DNA from: Variovorax sp. 54
GTDB lineage: Bacteria > Pseudomonadota > Gammaproteobacteria > Burkholderiales > Burkholderiaceae_C
Direction of reading: 5' to 3'
Assembly (NCBI RefSeq): GCF_002754375.1
Contig: NZ_PEFF01000001.1
Location: forward strand, 4,047,501 to 4,111,500
Length of the DNA stretch: 64,000 bases
The translations under genes were made by a program, and so were the position numbers. Under the pieces are notes generated by a model. That model saw nothing but the letters and a program-made list of their open reading frames with translations, was not told where the DNA came from and ran no database searches. Of this stretch, positions 48,114 through 57,430 are shown one piece after another (the stretch's first letter is position 1; each line of letters starts with the position of its first letter).

Positions 48114-48842
48114 TCAAAAACGCTCGTGCGGCGCCAGGTAGCGCCACTGTCCCGGCTGCAGCCCGGCCAGCGGCACGCGGCCGATGCGCAAACGCCGCAT
48201 CGCGACGATGCGCAGGCCCACGGTGTCGCAGATGTTCGCGATCTGCCCGGGCCGCGCGCCCTTCAGTGCAAAGCGCAGACCGGTCTGGTCGTCGGCCTGG
48301 CGGCCGATGCTCACGCGCGCGGGCGAACGCTCCAGCCGCGCCAGTATTTCAGGCCCGACCGGGCCGGCCACATCGACCATCACTTCATGTTCGAGGATGC
48401 CCGCGTCTTCCTGCAGCTTGCGCTCGATGCGGAACTCCTGCGTGTAGGCCACGAGGCCGCTGGCGCCGGTTTCGAGCGGCGTCATGCAGCGTTGCCCGCG
48501 CACATGCGCCGGCAGGAAGCGCTGGCCCTCGCGTTCGGGGTCGTGGTGATTCGCGGCCACCAGCAGCTGGTGGGCGTTGTCGGTCGGCATGCCGGCGGGC
48601 TTGTAGAGCACCAGCGTCACCGGCACGATCGGCTCGGGCCGCGCGCCGGCCGCGATCTCGACCTGCTGGTGCGCCTGCACGCGCGACTGCGGCAGCAGGG
48701 CGGGCACGCCGTCGACGCGCACCGCGCCGTTCTCGATCAGCAGTTCGGCCTCGCGGCGCGACACCTGGGCCATGGCGGCCACGCGCTTGGCCAGGCGCAC
48801 GCCTTCGTCGCCGGGCGCAGAGGGGCGGTTCGAGCGGTTCAT
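48114..48842 (-). CDS. Rsu/RluF-family pseudouridine synthase homologue with Glu at the catalytic Asp position
   Basis: 242 residues. An S4 RNA-binding domain (about 14-65: LAKRVAAMAQVSRREAELLI) precedes the Rsu-type synthase domain (LVLYKPAGMP, 78-87). Active enzymes carry RLDxxTxGL at the catalytic Asp; here the matching stretch is PLETGASGL, so Glu124 stands in its place and the preceding Arg is Pro. The ATG overlaps the previous stop (ATGA). It may bind RNA without isomerising uridine, or use Glu. The family fit is otherwise good. Confidence 0.85.
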   Translation of the reverse strand: MNRSNRPSAPGDEGVRLAKRVAAMAQVSRREAELLIENGAVRVDGVPALLPQSRVQAHQQVEIAAGARPEPIVPVTLVLYKPAGMPTDNAHQLLVAANHHDPEREGQRFLPAHVRGQRCMTPLETGASGLVAYTQEFRIERKLQEDAGILEHEVMVDVAGPVGPEILARLERSPARVSIGRQADDQTGLRFALKGARPGQIANICDTVGLRIVAMRRLRIGRVPLAGLQPGQWRYLAPHERF

Positions 48843-50521
48843 CGCGCGTCCGCCAGTTGACGGATGCGCGCCACGTGCGCCGCCAGCGACCGCGCCGCCA
48901 CCGGCCACATGCGCTCGGGCACGTCGTCGTAGGCGAGCGGCAGCCACTGCTCGGGCGTGCCTTCGGGCAGCCGCTGCATCGCGGCGGCGATCTTGGCTTC
49001 GCGTTTCAGGCGGTGCGCCTTCAGGTGCGCGATGGCCGTGCGCGCAAAGCCGATCACGTAGCCGTGCGCCGGCAGGATGAAGTCGATGCCGCCGGCCGCG
49101 CAGGCCGCGTCGAGCTTGTCGAGCGACTCGAGGTACGCCGTCATGTCGCCGTCCGGCGGGTCGACCACCGTCGTGCTGCCGTTGAGGATGTGGTCGCCCG
49201 AGAACAGCAGGCCGTCTTCTTCGAGCACCAGGCACAGGTGGTTGGCCGCGTGGCCGGGCGTGTGGATGGCGCGCAGCGTGTGCGTGAGTGGCGTGCCGTC
49301 GGGCGCGGTGCCCGAGAGCACCAGCCGTTCGCCGTCGGCCAGCTCGCGCTCGGCGCTGAAGCGCGCGGTGGAACGTGCCGTGGGCGCGGACGACAGCCCG
49401 AGGATCTGCGGCTTGCGCCCTGCAGCGCACAGCGCCTGCAGCGGCGCGGCGCCCGGCGAGTGGTCGGCGTGCGAGTGCGTGCAGACGATGAGGCGGATGT
49501 CGCCTTGCGTGGCTTCGATCAGCCGCGCGAGGTGCGTCGCGTCGTTCGGGCCCGGGTCGATCACGAGGTAGCCGGTGGCCGCGTCGCCCACGAGGTAGGT
49601 GTTGGTGCCCGGGCCGGTCATGGCGCTGGGGTTGGGTGCGGTGAGGCGCTGCACGTTCTTCAGCAGCGCCACGGGCTGCGTGCTCTGCCAGTCGAGCGCA
49701 TGCGCGATCTGGCCGTCGGGGCACACCAGCGCGAGCTCGCCGAAGGGCGACTCGTGTTCCATGTAGCGCGCGTCCTCGCCCTTGAGCAGGCCGGCGCGCG
49801 GGCAGCTGGTCCACAGCGGTTTTTCTTCGCCGCCGGCGATGGGCGCGCAGGCCGCGAGCACCGCATCGACCGATGCATAGGCCGCCATGCGCTGCAACGT
49901 GCGGATGGTCGGGAAGATCATGAAGAAGCTGCCCGCCTCGTGGCGCGCCAGCGCGTCGGCCGGGCGCACCCAGCAGGGCTCGAACTGCTCGCTCTCGTCG
50001 GCCGTGGGCACTTGGCCTTCGGGCATGCGTGCCACCAGGAAGGGCACGTCGAAGCGCTTGGGCAGGTCGCGGTCGGTGATCCAGTGCGCGAAGGTGAACA
50101 CGGCGTCGGCCGACAGCACCAGGCCGCGTGCCGCGCACTGGTCGGCGAAGGCCGTGCCGGCGGTGGCGTTGCGGTCCATCGCGGCGACCTCGTCGGCGCT
50201 CACGGCGCGGCCGTCGGCGTGGCGGGCCAGCAGGATGCCCAGCTCTTCGAAGGCCTCGCGGATCGCGGCGATGGCTTGGGTGTGTTGCGTGGTGCTTTGC
50301 GTGGCGCGCCGCGCCGCAATGCGTGCGGCGGCGGCGTCGGCCGCGTCGATGTGGCCCCCCGGGAAAACGTAGGCACCGGGCGCGAAGCTCGCGGTGGCCG
50401 AGCGCCGGGTCATGAGGAGTTCGAGCCCGGCGTCGGTGTCGCGCAGCAGCAGGACGGTGGCGGCGGCGCGCACGGGCACCGGCTCGCGATTGGCGTGGAG
50501 TTGTTGTGTGGGGCGGACCAT
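48839..50521 (-). CDS. NUDIX hydrolase fused to a metallo-beta-lactamase-fold hydrolase
   Basis: 560 residues from the ATG at 50521. The NUDIX half (about 15-200) has GGHID (55-59) and REAFEELGI (88-96); the first half of the NUDIX box is split by an insertion of about 20 residues as in NUDT19-type proteins, so activity is uncertain. The MBL half (about 300-520) has HSHADH (349-354), a PGHAANHL segment, FSGDHIL and PAHGYVIG, a full zinc site. The MBL half resembles LACTB2/glyoxalase-like hydrolases. Confidence 0.85.
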   Translation of the reverse strand: MVRPTQQLHANREPVPVRAAATVLLLRDTDAGLELLMTRRSATASFAPGAYVFPGGHIDAADAAAARIAARRATQSTTQHTQAIAAIREAFEELGILLARHADGRAVSADEVAAMDRNATAGTAFADQCAARGLVLSADAVFTFAHWITDRDLPKRFDVPFLVARMPEGQVPTADESEQFEPCWVRPADALARHEAGSFFMIFPTIRTLQRMAAYASVDAVLAACAPIAGGEEKPLWTSCPRAGLLKGEDARYMEHESPFGELALVCPDGQIAHALDWQSTQPVALLKNVQRLTAPNPSAMTGPGTNTYLVGDAATGYLVIDPGPNDATHLARLIEATQGDIRLIVCTHSHADHSPGAAPLQALCAAGRKPQILGLSSAPTARSTARFSAERELADGERLVLSGTAPDGTPLTHTLRAIHTPGHAANHLCLVLEEDGLLFSGDHILNGSTTVVDPPDGDMTAYLESLDKLDAACAAGGIDFILPAHGYVIGFARTAIAHLKAHRLKREAKIAAAMQRLPEGTPEQWLPLAYDDVPERMWPVAARSLAAHVARIRQLADAR

Positions 50522-50631
50522 GGAGCGATTATGGAGAGGCAAGGGGCGCGGTGCATAAGCACATGTGCAAACAGATATCAGCCGCGCGCCACAATGTGCG
50601 CCTGCACCGTCCGCCTCGAAGAAAGACCGAT

Positions 50632-51636
50632 ATGGCCCATTCTCCCTTCTCGCGTCGCGCCTTGCTGGCCGCCGGCGCCTTGCTCTGCACCACCGCCGCA
50701 TCGACCCTCGCGCTGGCCCAGCCCGACTGGCCGCAACAACCCGTCACACTGATCATGGGCTTCCCGGCCGGCTCGGGCGTCGATGTGGTGGCCCGCGCCA
50801 TCCAGGAGCCGCTGTCGCGCCAGCTCGGCAAGCCCGTGATCATCGACTACAAGTCGGGCGCGGCCGGCAACATCGCCAGCGAGTACGTCGCGCATGCCAA
50901 GCCCGACGGCTACACGCTCTCGTTCGGCACCGCCGCCACGCACGGCAGCAATGCCGCGCTGTACAAGAAGCTGCCCTTCGACGTGGAGGCCGACTTCGTG
51001 CCCGTGGCGCCCGTGCTCGACGTGTCGAACGTGCTCACCATCAACCCCGACGTGATCAACGTGCGCACGCTCAAGGAGTTCGTCGAGCTGGTGAAGGCCA
51101 ACCCCGGCAAGTACAACTACGCCTCCACCGGCAACGGCGCGGGCACGCACATGGCCTTTGCCGAGTTCAACTCGCGCCTGGGCCTGAACATGGTCCACGT
51201 GCCCTACAAGGGCGGCCCCGAGGCCATCACCTCGGTGGTGCGCGGCGAAACCTGCTGCATCATGAACCAGGTGCAGACCGTGCTGCCGCACTACAAGGCC
51301 GGCAAGGTGCGCCTGCTGGGCGTGACCACCGCCACGGCCGTGCCGGCCGTGAAGGAAGTGCCGACTATCGCCTCCAGCGGCCTGCCCGGCACCAAGGGCT
51401 TCGACAGCGCCATCTGGTTCGGCATCTTCGCGCCCAAGGGCACCGACGCGCACATCGTCGACAAGCTCAACGCCGCCGTGAAGACGGTGCTCGAGCAGCC
51501 CGAGATCCGCGAGCGCTTCGAGAGCCAGGGCAACACCGTGCGCATCGAGTCGCCCGCGCAGTTCAAGAAGACCGTGCACGCCAACCGCGTGAAGTGGGCC
51601 GAAGTCGCCAAGGCGGCGAACATCAGCATCGACTGA
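50632..51636 (+). CDS. Bug/TctC-family periplasmic binding protein
   Basis: 334 residues with a twin-Arg-free signal peptide (SRRALLAAGALLCTTAA, cleavage after LALAQ). The mature start WPQQPVTLIMGFPAGSG, the AKPDGYTLSFG motif and HVPYKGGPEAI mark the family. It is the third such protein in the window and also stands without TctA/TctB. It is divergent from the NUDIX-MBL gene. Confidence 0.9.
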   Translation: MAHSPFSRRALLAAGALLCTTAASTLALAQPDWPQQPVTLIMGFPAGSGVDVVARAIQEPLSRQLGKPVIIDYKSGAAGNIASEYVAHAKPDGYTLSFGTAATHGSNAALYKKLPFDVEADFVPVAPVLDVSNVLTINPDVINVRTLKEFVELVKANPGKYNYASTGNGAGTHMAFAEFNSRLGLNMVHVPYKGGPEAITSVVRGETCCIMNQVQTVLPHYKAGKVRLLGVTTATAVPAVKEVPTIASSGLPGTKGFDSAIWFGIFAPKGTDAHIVDKLNAAVKTVLEQPEIRERFESQGNTVRIESPAQFKKTVHANRVKWAEVAKAANISID

Positions 51637-52467
51637 TCACAGCGTCTTGGTCAGGGTGAGGATGAAGCGGGCCTTGTTCGGCGAGTAGGTCGTCTGGCCG
51701 ACCGTGCCGAAGCCGACGTCGTAGCCCGGGTTGGCCACTGAAACGTACGAACTCTTCTTGTTGGCACCTTGCACCGAGCCGGTCAGCGTGAGGCCGCTGC
51801 CGAAGTCGTAGGTGGCGCCGACGTTGTAGTCCACATAGCTTTTGTAGCCCAGGCTGCGGATGTCGCTCGACATGTTCGTGTAGCCCACGGCCGCTTTCAG
51901 CGTGACCTTGGGCACGATCTCCTTGCTGTAGGCCAGGTTCAGGTAGCCGGTGTTGCGGCCCGTGCGGCCCGAGCCGGTCTTGGCGCCGGCGTAGCCGAAG
52001 TAGTCTTTCGACACCGTGTGCGAGTACTTCAGCGTGAACGAGCCAAGCGTGGCGTCGCTGTAGCCCGCGCTGGTGTACAGCTCCGTCGTGTTCCCCGTCG
52101 AATTGCCCGGGTACAGGTAGGTGAGCGCGCCCACGTCCATGTCGAGCGGGCCGGCCTTGAACTTGTAGCCACCGTACAGGTCGCTCTCCAGGCTGTTGCC
52201 CTTGAGCCAGTTGACGCTCGAATTCCAGTTGCCGAGGTAGAAGCCGCTGTCGCCGAAGGCGTAGTCGAAACCGCCCTGCACGGCGGGCTTGAAGCCGCGG
52301 GTCTTGGCGTAGTCGTTCTTGCCGAGCATGTCCTGGTCCTGGCCGCGGAACTTGTAGTTCGTGGTCAGCGCCACATTGCCCGTGAGCTGCGCGTTGGCGA
52401 GCATCGGCAGGGCGAACAGGGTGGGAAGAACGAGCACCGGCAAGGCGGTGCGAAGGAGGTGTTTCAT
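51637..52467 (-). CDS. TorF-family putative porin
   Basis: 276 residues with a signal peptide cleaved after LANAQ. The body is a run of amphipathic strands with aromatic girdles, beginning VALTTNYKFRGQDQ, and ends ARFILTLTKTL with a terminal hydrophobic residue, as outer-membrane barrels do. This is the Gcw_chp/TorF group. It is convergent with the Bug-protein gene, stop to stop with no spacer. Confidence 0.82.
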   Translation of the reverse strand: MKHLLRTALPVLVLPTLFALPMLANAQLTGNVALTTNYKFRGQDQDMLGKNDYAKTRGFKPAVQGGFDYAFGDSGFYLGNWNSSVNWLKGNSLESDLYGGYKFKAGPLDMDVGALTYLYPGNSTGNTTELYTSAGYSDATLGSFTLKYSHTVSKDYFGYAGAKTGSGRTGRNTGYLNLAYSKEIVPKVTLKAAVGYTNMSSDIRSLGYKSYVDYNVGATYDFGSGLTLTGSVQGANKKSSYVSVANPGYDVGFGTVGQTTYSPNKARFILTLTKTL

Positions 52468-52517
52468 CGAAAGAATTCGCTAACGGATGGAGGAGCCGGC
52501 AGCGTAGAAGGGCGCGT

Positions 52518-53465
52518 CTAAAGGCCGCGTAAAAAACGAAGGCCCCGGCGCAAAAGTTGTGTGTCGGGCATCGTCATCGCGACCACGCCCACCACCACGC
52601 AGGCCAGCCCGACCCACGCCGTGGCCGCCAGCGTCTCGCCCAGAAACACCACGCCGATCGTCACGCCGATGGGCACGCGCAGATACGCCTGTGCCGAGGT
52701 CGACATCGGCCCCAGCGTCTTGATGAGCCGGAAGTAGATCGTGAAGGCCAGCGCGGTCGAGAGCACCGCCAGCGCCAGCACGGCGAGCATCGATGCGGCC
52801 GAGGGGGCGAGCGCCCAGGGCCTGTCGATCGCCAGGCTTGCGGGCACGAGCAGCGCCGCGCCGCTCAACAGCGAGCCGGCCGCAGGCACCATCGGGTCCA
52901 GGCCCTTGAACACGCGGCCGAACATCGCGGCGCAGCCGTAGCAGACGGCCGCCACCACCAGCGCCAGCTGTGCCAGCAGCGAATGCCCCAGCCCATGCAG
53001 TGCCTCGAAGCCCACGATCAGGCAGATGCCCGCCAGCCCCGCCCCCACGCCGAAGAGGCGCTGCAGCGTGGGCTTCCCCGAGCCGCCGAGGCCCCACCCC
53101 AGCAGGAAGATGAAGATCGGCGAGGTCGAGTTGAGGATGGTCGCCAACCCCGCATCCACGCTGCGTTCGGCCCACGCGATCAGCGTGAACGGCAGCACGC
53201 TGTTCAGGCAGGCTTGCAACGCGAAGCGCCGCCATGTCGCGCCGTCTGTCGGCAAATGCACGCCGCGCACGCGCAGCACCGCGAGCAGCAGCAACCCGGC
53301 GATCAGGGTGCGCGCCGCGATCAGCGTGACCGGCGGGATCGTCGCCACGCCGATCTTGATGAAGGTGTACGAGGCACCCCAGCAGGTCGCGAGCACCGCG
53401 AGCAGCGCCCATTCGAAAGCAGGGGCGTGGGGTTGGCCTGAAGCGGCGCGCGTGGTCGTTGGCAT
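52518..53465 (-). CDS. EamA/DMT-family exporter
   Basis: 315 residues with ten predicted helices in two EamA repeats (first WALLAVLATCWGASYTFIKIG, second LALVVAAVCYGCAAMFGRVF). The ATG at 53465 is preferred over 53501. It probably exports a small metabolite or amino acid; the substrate is unknown. Confidence 0.85.
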   Translation of the reverse strand: MPTTTRAASGQPHAPAFEWALLAVLATCWGASYTFIKIGVATIPPVTLIAARTLIAGLLLLAVLRVRGVHLPTDGATWRRFALQACLNSVLPFTLIAWAERSVDAGLATILNSTSPIFIFLLGWGLGGSGKPTLQRLFGVGAGLAGICLIVGFEALHGLGHSLLAQLALVVAAVCYGCAAMFGRVFKGLDPMVPAAGSLLSGAALLVPASLAIDRPWALAPSAASMLAVLALAVLSTALAFTIYFRLIKTLGPMSTSAQAYLRVPIGVTIGVVFLGETLAATAWVGLACVVVGVVAMTMPDTQLLRRGLRFLRGL

Positions 53466-53545
53466 GGTGCGCCGATCTTCGCGAGACCGGCCTCTCGACA
53501 CTTCGCTGATGAACGAAATGTCGGCGAAACGTGCGCGCGAAAGCC

Positions 53546-54343
53546 TCAGTGGCTGTGATCGTGCCCGTGGCTTCGCGCCGGCGCGTCGCCATTCAGCAGC
53601 GCCGCCAGGTCGACTTCCTGCTCCGCCGCCGCTCCCGCGATCACGCGCTGCTCCAGCTCGTCCAGGTGTTCCAGCGCCACGGCCAGTGCGGCGTCGAGCG
53701 AATCGCCCATGAGCGCTTCGATGATCTGTTCGTGCTCGCGCGGCGCGCAGCTCGCGGCCTCGGCCGAGTCGTACAGCGCCTTGTAGAGCTCGGTGTTCGC
53801 AATCAGCCGCCGGATGTACGACAGCAGTTCGTCGCTGCCCGCCATCTGCGCCAGCAGCAGGTGGAAGTCGCCCGCCAGGCGAATCGCATCCTCGCGCCGG
53901 CCTTCCTTGAACGCCTTCTGCTCCGCCTGCACGTGCTTGCGCAGCGCAGCCACCTGGTCGCGCGCCAGCGTGCCGAACAGCGTGGTCACCAGCCCGGCTT
54001 CCACGATGCGGCGCGCGCGGTAGATGCCGCGCATGTCCTCGATCGACGGGTTGGGCACGAAGGCGCCGCGGTTGTGTTCCAGCACCAAGCGCTTTTCGGA
54101 GCCCAGCCGTGCCAGCACCTTGCGCACCGCGCCGCGCGTGCAGCCCAGCGCCTCGGCCAGCGCGCGCTCGCGCAGCGGCGTGCCCGGGCGCAGCTTGCCG
54201 CTGAGCAGCGCCTTGGACACGGCGGCGTAGACGCGCTCGTCCACGTTCGCGTCGTCAGCGGACTCGATGGGTTCGGTCGAAGGGTTGGGCGCGGTGGATC
54301 GGCGGGTGGCGGCTGGCATGGGCCTGCGGATTATTGCCTGCAC
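53546..54343 (-). CDS. GntR-family (FCD) regulator
   Basis: 265 residues. The GTG at 54343 is chosen because GGAGG lies seven bases upstream; an ATG at 54319 is the alternative. The winged helix includes LRERALAEALGCTRGAVRKV. The FCD domain has metal-ligand candidates in GDFHLLLAQ, REHEQIIEAL and LEHLDELE. The last residues are His-rich (SHGHDHSH). It is divergent from the deaminase operon with two matching operators between, so it most likely represses that operon until a ligand binds. Confidence 0.9.
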   Translation of the reverse strand: MQAIIRRPMPAATRRSTAPNPSTEPIESADDANVDERVYAAVSKALLSGKLRPGTPLRERALAEALGCTRGAVRKVLARLGSEKRLVLEHNRGAFVPNPSIEDMRGIYRARRIVEAGLVTTLFGTLARDQVAALRKHVQAEQKAFKEGRREDAIRLAGDFHLLLAQMAGSDELLSYIRRLIANTELYKALYDSAEAASCAPREHEQIIEALMGDSLDAALAVALEHLDELEQRVIAGAAAEQEVDLAALLNGDAPARSHGHDHSH

Positions 54344-54407
54344 CCCGCCGCCTCCGGGAAAGCCCCCGGATTGACGCGGCCCGCCCGGCTCCGTACCATT
54401 CGCGCCG

Positions 54408-54441
54408 TTTGGTTAACCAAAATATTTAAAATGGTTAACCA
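54408..54441. promoter_or_regulatory. two TGGTTAACCA operators, 22 bp apart
   Basis: TTTGGTTAACCAAA at 54408-54421 and TGGTTAACCA at 54432-54441 are centred 22 bp apart, two helical turns, so two dimers could bind the same face. They match the FCD-GntR pattern TnGT-n-ACnA. The AT-rich DNA between them probably holds the -10 of the operon promoter. Confidence 0.8.
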
Positions 54442-54486
54442 AAGGAAGATCGAATTTCCAACCACCCAGACACACAGAGACATCCC

Positions 54487-54714
54487 ATGAAACTCGCCAA
54501 ATGGCTGGCCCTGCTGCCGGTCGCCGCCTTCTTCAGCGGGGGATGGCTGTCGTCCGTCGCGCCCACCTTCGTGCTCGGCATGCCCTTCCTGATGGTCTGG
54601 AACGTGAGCTGGCTGGTGCTGACCTCGCTCATCATGGTGGTCATCGACCGCGCCGAAGGCGACCTCGATGCGCAGGACGCGCAGGCTGCCCAAGCCGCAG
54701 GAGACGCGCGATGA
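54487..54714 (+). CDS. DUF3311-type small subunit of the SSS symporter
   Basis: 75 residues with two membrane helices (LALLPVAAFFSGGW and VWNVSWLVLTSLIMVVIDR). It overlaps the symporter gene by ATGA. DUF3311 proteins commonly precede SSS symporters, as here, and are thought to be an accessory subunit. Confidence 0.85.
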   Translation: MKLAKWLALLPVAAFFSGGWLSSVAPTFVLGMPFLMVWNVSWLVLTSLIMVVIDRAEGDLDAQDAQAAQAAGDAR

Positions 54715-56186
54715 ACGCCGCACTCGGCGTGATCGCGCTCTTCGTGGCCGGCGCACTCGGCCTGGCCGTGCTCGCGCGGCGCGGGCGCACCATGAGCCTG
54801 GAGCAATGGGCGCTCGGCGGGCGCGGGCTGGGCACGATCATGGTGTTCCTGCTCATGGCGGGCGAGTCGTTCTCGACCTTCACCTTCCTGGGCGCCAGCG
54901 GCTGGTCGTACAGCAAGGGCTCGCCGGCCTTCTACATCCTGGCCTACGGCGGCCTGGCCTACCTCATGGCCTTCTGGATGCTGCCCGCCATCTGGCGCTA
55001 CGCCACCGCGCACAAGCTGGTGTCGTTCTCCGACTTCTTCGCCCACAAGTACAACAGCCGCCCGCTCGGCGTGCTGGTGTCCATCGTGGCGCTCATGGGC
55101 ATGGTGGCGCTGCTCACCATCCAGCTGCGCGGGCTGGGCATCATCGTGTCGGAGGCCTCGTACGGCTCCATCGCGCCGCAGGTGGCGATCTGGATCGGCA
55201 CCGTCGTGATGGTCAGCTACATCCTGTTCTCGGGCATCCACGGCTCGGCCAGCATCGCCATCGTGAAGGACATCCTGATCCTCGTGCTCGCCGTGTTCCT
55301 GGGCGTGTACCTGCCGTGGCACTACTACGGCGGCGTCACGCCGATGTTCAGCGCCATCCACGCGGCCAACCCCAGCTTCTTCGAGTTTCCGAAAGAGGGC
55401 CTGAACCTCACCTGGTACAACTCGACCATCCTGCTCACGGCGCTCGGCTACTACCTGTACCCGTTCAACCTGACCTCGGTGTATGCCGCCCGCAGCGCGA
55501 GCGCGGTGCGCCGCAACACCATCCTGATGCCGCTGTACCAGGTGGTCATCGCCTTCCTGTTCCTGGTGGGCTTCGCGGCCATCCTGCAGGTGCCGGGGCT
55601 CAAGGGCTCCGAGGTCGACCTGGCCCTGTTCGGCCTCGTGAAGCACACCTTCGACCCGTGGTTCGTCGGTGTCATCGGCGGCACGGGCGTGCTCACCGCA
55701 CTGGTGCCGGGCTCGATGATCTTGCTCACCGCTTCGACAGTGATCGGAAAGAACGTCTACAAGGAAGGCTTCGCCCACAACGCCACCGACAAGCAGGTCT
55801 CGCGCGTGGCGCGCGGCGTGCTGCCCGTGTTCGCATTGGTGGCGGTGTACTTCGTGCTGCGCGGCGGCACCACCATCGTGGCCGTGGCCATCTTCGCGTC
55901 GAGCCTGCTCACGCAGCTGCTGCCCTCGCTGCTGTTCAGCCTCATGAAGAAACCCTTCGGCAGCAAGCACGCCGCCTTTGCGGGCATCCTCGCGGGCGGT
56001 GCGGTGCTGGCCTTCACGATGACCACCGGCGCGAACCTCGGCACGCTGTTCCCGTCGGCGCCCGTCGTCTTCAAGTCGCTCAACACCGGGCTGGTGGCGC
56101 TGGCGGTCAACGCGCTGGTCTTCGTGGCGGTGGCGCTGTGCACGCCGCGCATGCTGCCGCGCACCGTGGCGGCGCAACCCGCCTGA
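54711..56186 (+). CDS. SSS-family sodium:solute symporter
   Basis: 491 residues with about 13 membrane helices. SSS marks are MAGESFSTFTFLGASGWSY (about 47-65) and LYPFNLTSVYAARSASA (about 251-267). The next helix bundle carries PGSMILLTAST, near the Na2 site. It probably imports the substrate handled by the two deaminases encoded downstream. Second gene of the operon. Confidence 0.92.
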   Translation: MNAALGVIALFVAGALGLAVLARRGRTMSLEQWALGGRGLGTIMVFLLMAGESFSTFTFLGASGWSYSKGSPAFYILAYGGLAYLMAFWMLPAIWRYATAHKLVSFSDFFAHKYNSRPLGVLVSIVALMGMVALLTIQLRGLGIIVSEASYGSIAPQVAIWIGTVVMVSYILFSGIHGSASIAIVKDILILVLAVFLGVYLPWHYYGGVTPMFSAIHAANPSFFEFPKEGLNLTWYNSTILLTALGYYLYPFNLTSVYAARSASAVRRNTILMPLYQVVIAFLFLVGFAAILQVPGLKGSEVDLALFGLVKHTFDPWFVGVIGGTGVLTALVPGSMILLTASTVIGKNVYKEGFAHNATDKQVSRVARGVLPVFALVAVYFVLRGGTTIVAVAIFASSLLTQLLPSLLFSLMKKPFGSKHAAFAGILAGGAVLAFTMTTGANLGTLFPSAPVVFKSLNTGLVALAVNALVFVAVALCTPRMLPRTVAAQPA

Positions 56187-56224
56187 CCGGTCTTCCCTTG
56201 CCTCTGACCCACGAACGAAACCGA

Positions 56225-57430
56225 ATGACCTCGCAGCTATTGATCCGCAACGTGCGCCCCCTGGGCGCGTCTCCTGTCGATGTGCGCGTGCACGACGGCC
56301 ACATCGCCGAGATCGGCACCGCACTCGCCGCACCGGCCGGCGCCACCATCGAAGAAGGCGAGGGCGCCTTGCTGCTGCCCGGCCTCGTCGAAGGCCACAC
56401 CCACCTCGACAAGACGATGTGGGGCATGGACTGGTACCGCAACGAGGTCGGCACGAACCTCACTGACAAGATCGAGAACGAGCGCGCCTTCCGCCACGCC
56501 AGCGGGCACGATGCCGCCGCCCAGTCGCTGGTGCTCGCCAAGGCCTTTCTTGCGCTCGGCACCACGCGCTTGCGCACGCACGTCGACGTCGACACCCAGG
56601 CCGGCCTGCGCCACCTCGAAGGCACGCTGCGCACGCGTGAGACGCTGCGCGAGGTGCAGCAGATCCAGGTCGTCGCCTTTCCGCAGTCGGGCCTGCTCGG
56701 GCGCGCCGGCACGGCCGAGCTGCTCGACCAGTCGCTGGCCATGGGCGCCGACGTGCTCGGCGGCCTCGACCCCTGCGCCATCGACGGCGACCCCGTGAAG
56801 TCGCTCGACGTGCTCTTCGGTATCGCCCACAAGCACCAGCGCCCGCTCGACATTCACCTGCACGAGCCCGGCGCCATGGGCGCCTTCTCGCTCGACCTGA
56901 TCCTGCAGCGCACCGAGGCGCTGGGCATGCAGGGCAAGGTCGCCATCAGCCACGGCTTCTGCCTCGGCGACGTGAGCGAACGCGAGCGCGATGCCTTGCT
57001 CGCGCGCATGGCCAAACTCGGCGCGGTGCTCGTCACCAGCGCGCCGGCTTCGCGCAACGTGCCGCCGCTCATGGCATGCCGCGCAGCCGGTGTGACCGTG
57101 CTCGGCGGCAACGACGGCATCCGCGACACCTGGTCGCCCTACGGCAACCCCGACATGCTCGAGCGCGCCATGCTCATCGGCTTGCGCTACAACCTGCGCC
57201 GCGACGACGAGCTCGACGTGGCGCTCGACACCGTCACCCACGCCGGCGCGCGCGGCTGCGGCTTTGCGGCCTACGGGCTCGACGTGGGCTGCCGCGCCGA
57301 CCTCGTGCTGGTCGACGCGCAAACGACCGCGCAGGCCGTGGTGAGCCGCCCGGTGCGCCGGCTCGTGGTGTCGGGCGGCCGCGTGGTCGCGCGCCACGGC
57401 ACGCTCGTGCCCGGCGCCGTGCCCGCGTGA
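56225..57430 (+). CDS. cytosine-deaminase-like amidohydrolase
   Basis: 401 residues of the metal-dependent amidohydrolase superfamily. Metal ligands are His58/His60 in GHTHLDK, a HLHEPG segment near 220, SHGFCLGD near 245 and the Asp in GGNDGIRDTWSPYG near 300. The wording matches CodA/AtzC-type enzymes that deaminate cytosine, isoguanine or related ring amines; which one is unknown. It overlaps the MFS gene by GTGA. Confidence 0.85.
   Translation: MTSQLLIRNVRPLGASPVDVRVHDGHIAEIGTALAAPAGATIEEGEGALLLPGLVEGHTHLDKTMWGMDWYRNEVGTNLTDKIENERAFRHASGHDAAAQSLVLAKAFLALGTTRLRTHVDVDTQAGLRHLEGTLRTRETLREVQQIQVVAFPQSGLLGRAGTAELLDQSLAMGADVLGGLDPCAIDGDPVKSLDVLFGIAHKHQRPLDIHLHEPGAMGAFSLDLILQRTEALGMQGKVAISHGFCLGDVSERERDALLARMAKLGAVLVTSAPASRNVPPLMACRAAGVTVLGGNDGIRDTWSPYGNPDMLERAMLIGLRYNLRRDDELDVALDTVTHAGARGCGFAAYGLDVGCRADLVLVDAQTTAQAVVSRPVRRLVVSGGRVVARHGTLVPGAVPA

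Noticed and set aside
50559..50568. GCACATGTGC palindrome between the NUDIX-MBL and Bug genes
   Set aside because: Ten bases only, single copy and no regulator gene beside it.
50578..51579. A 333-codon minus-strand frame
   Set aside because: Antisense to the Bug-family gene, His/Gly/Val-rich shadow.
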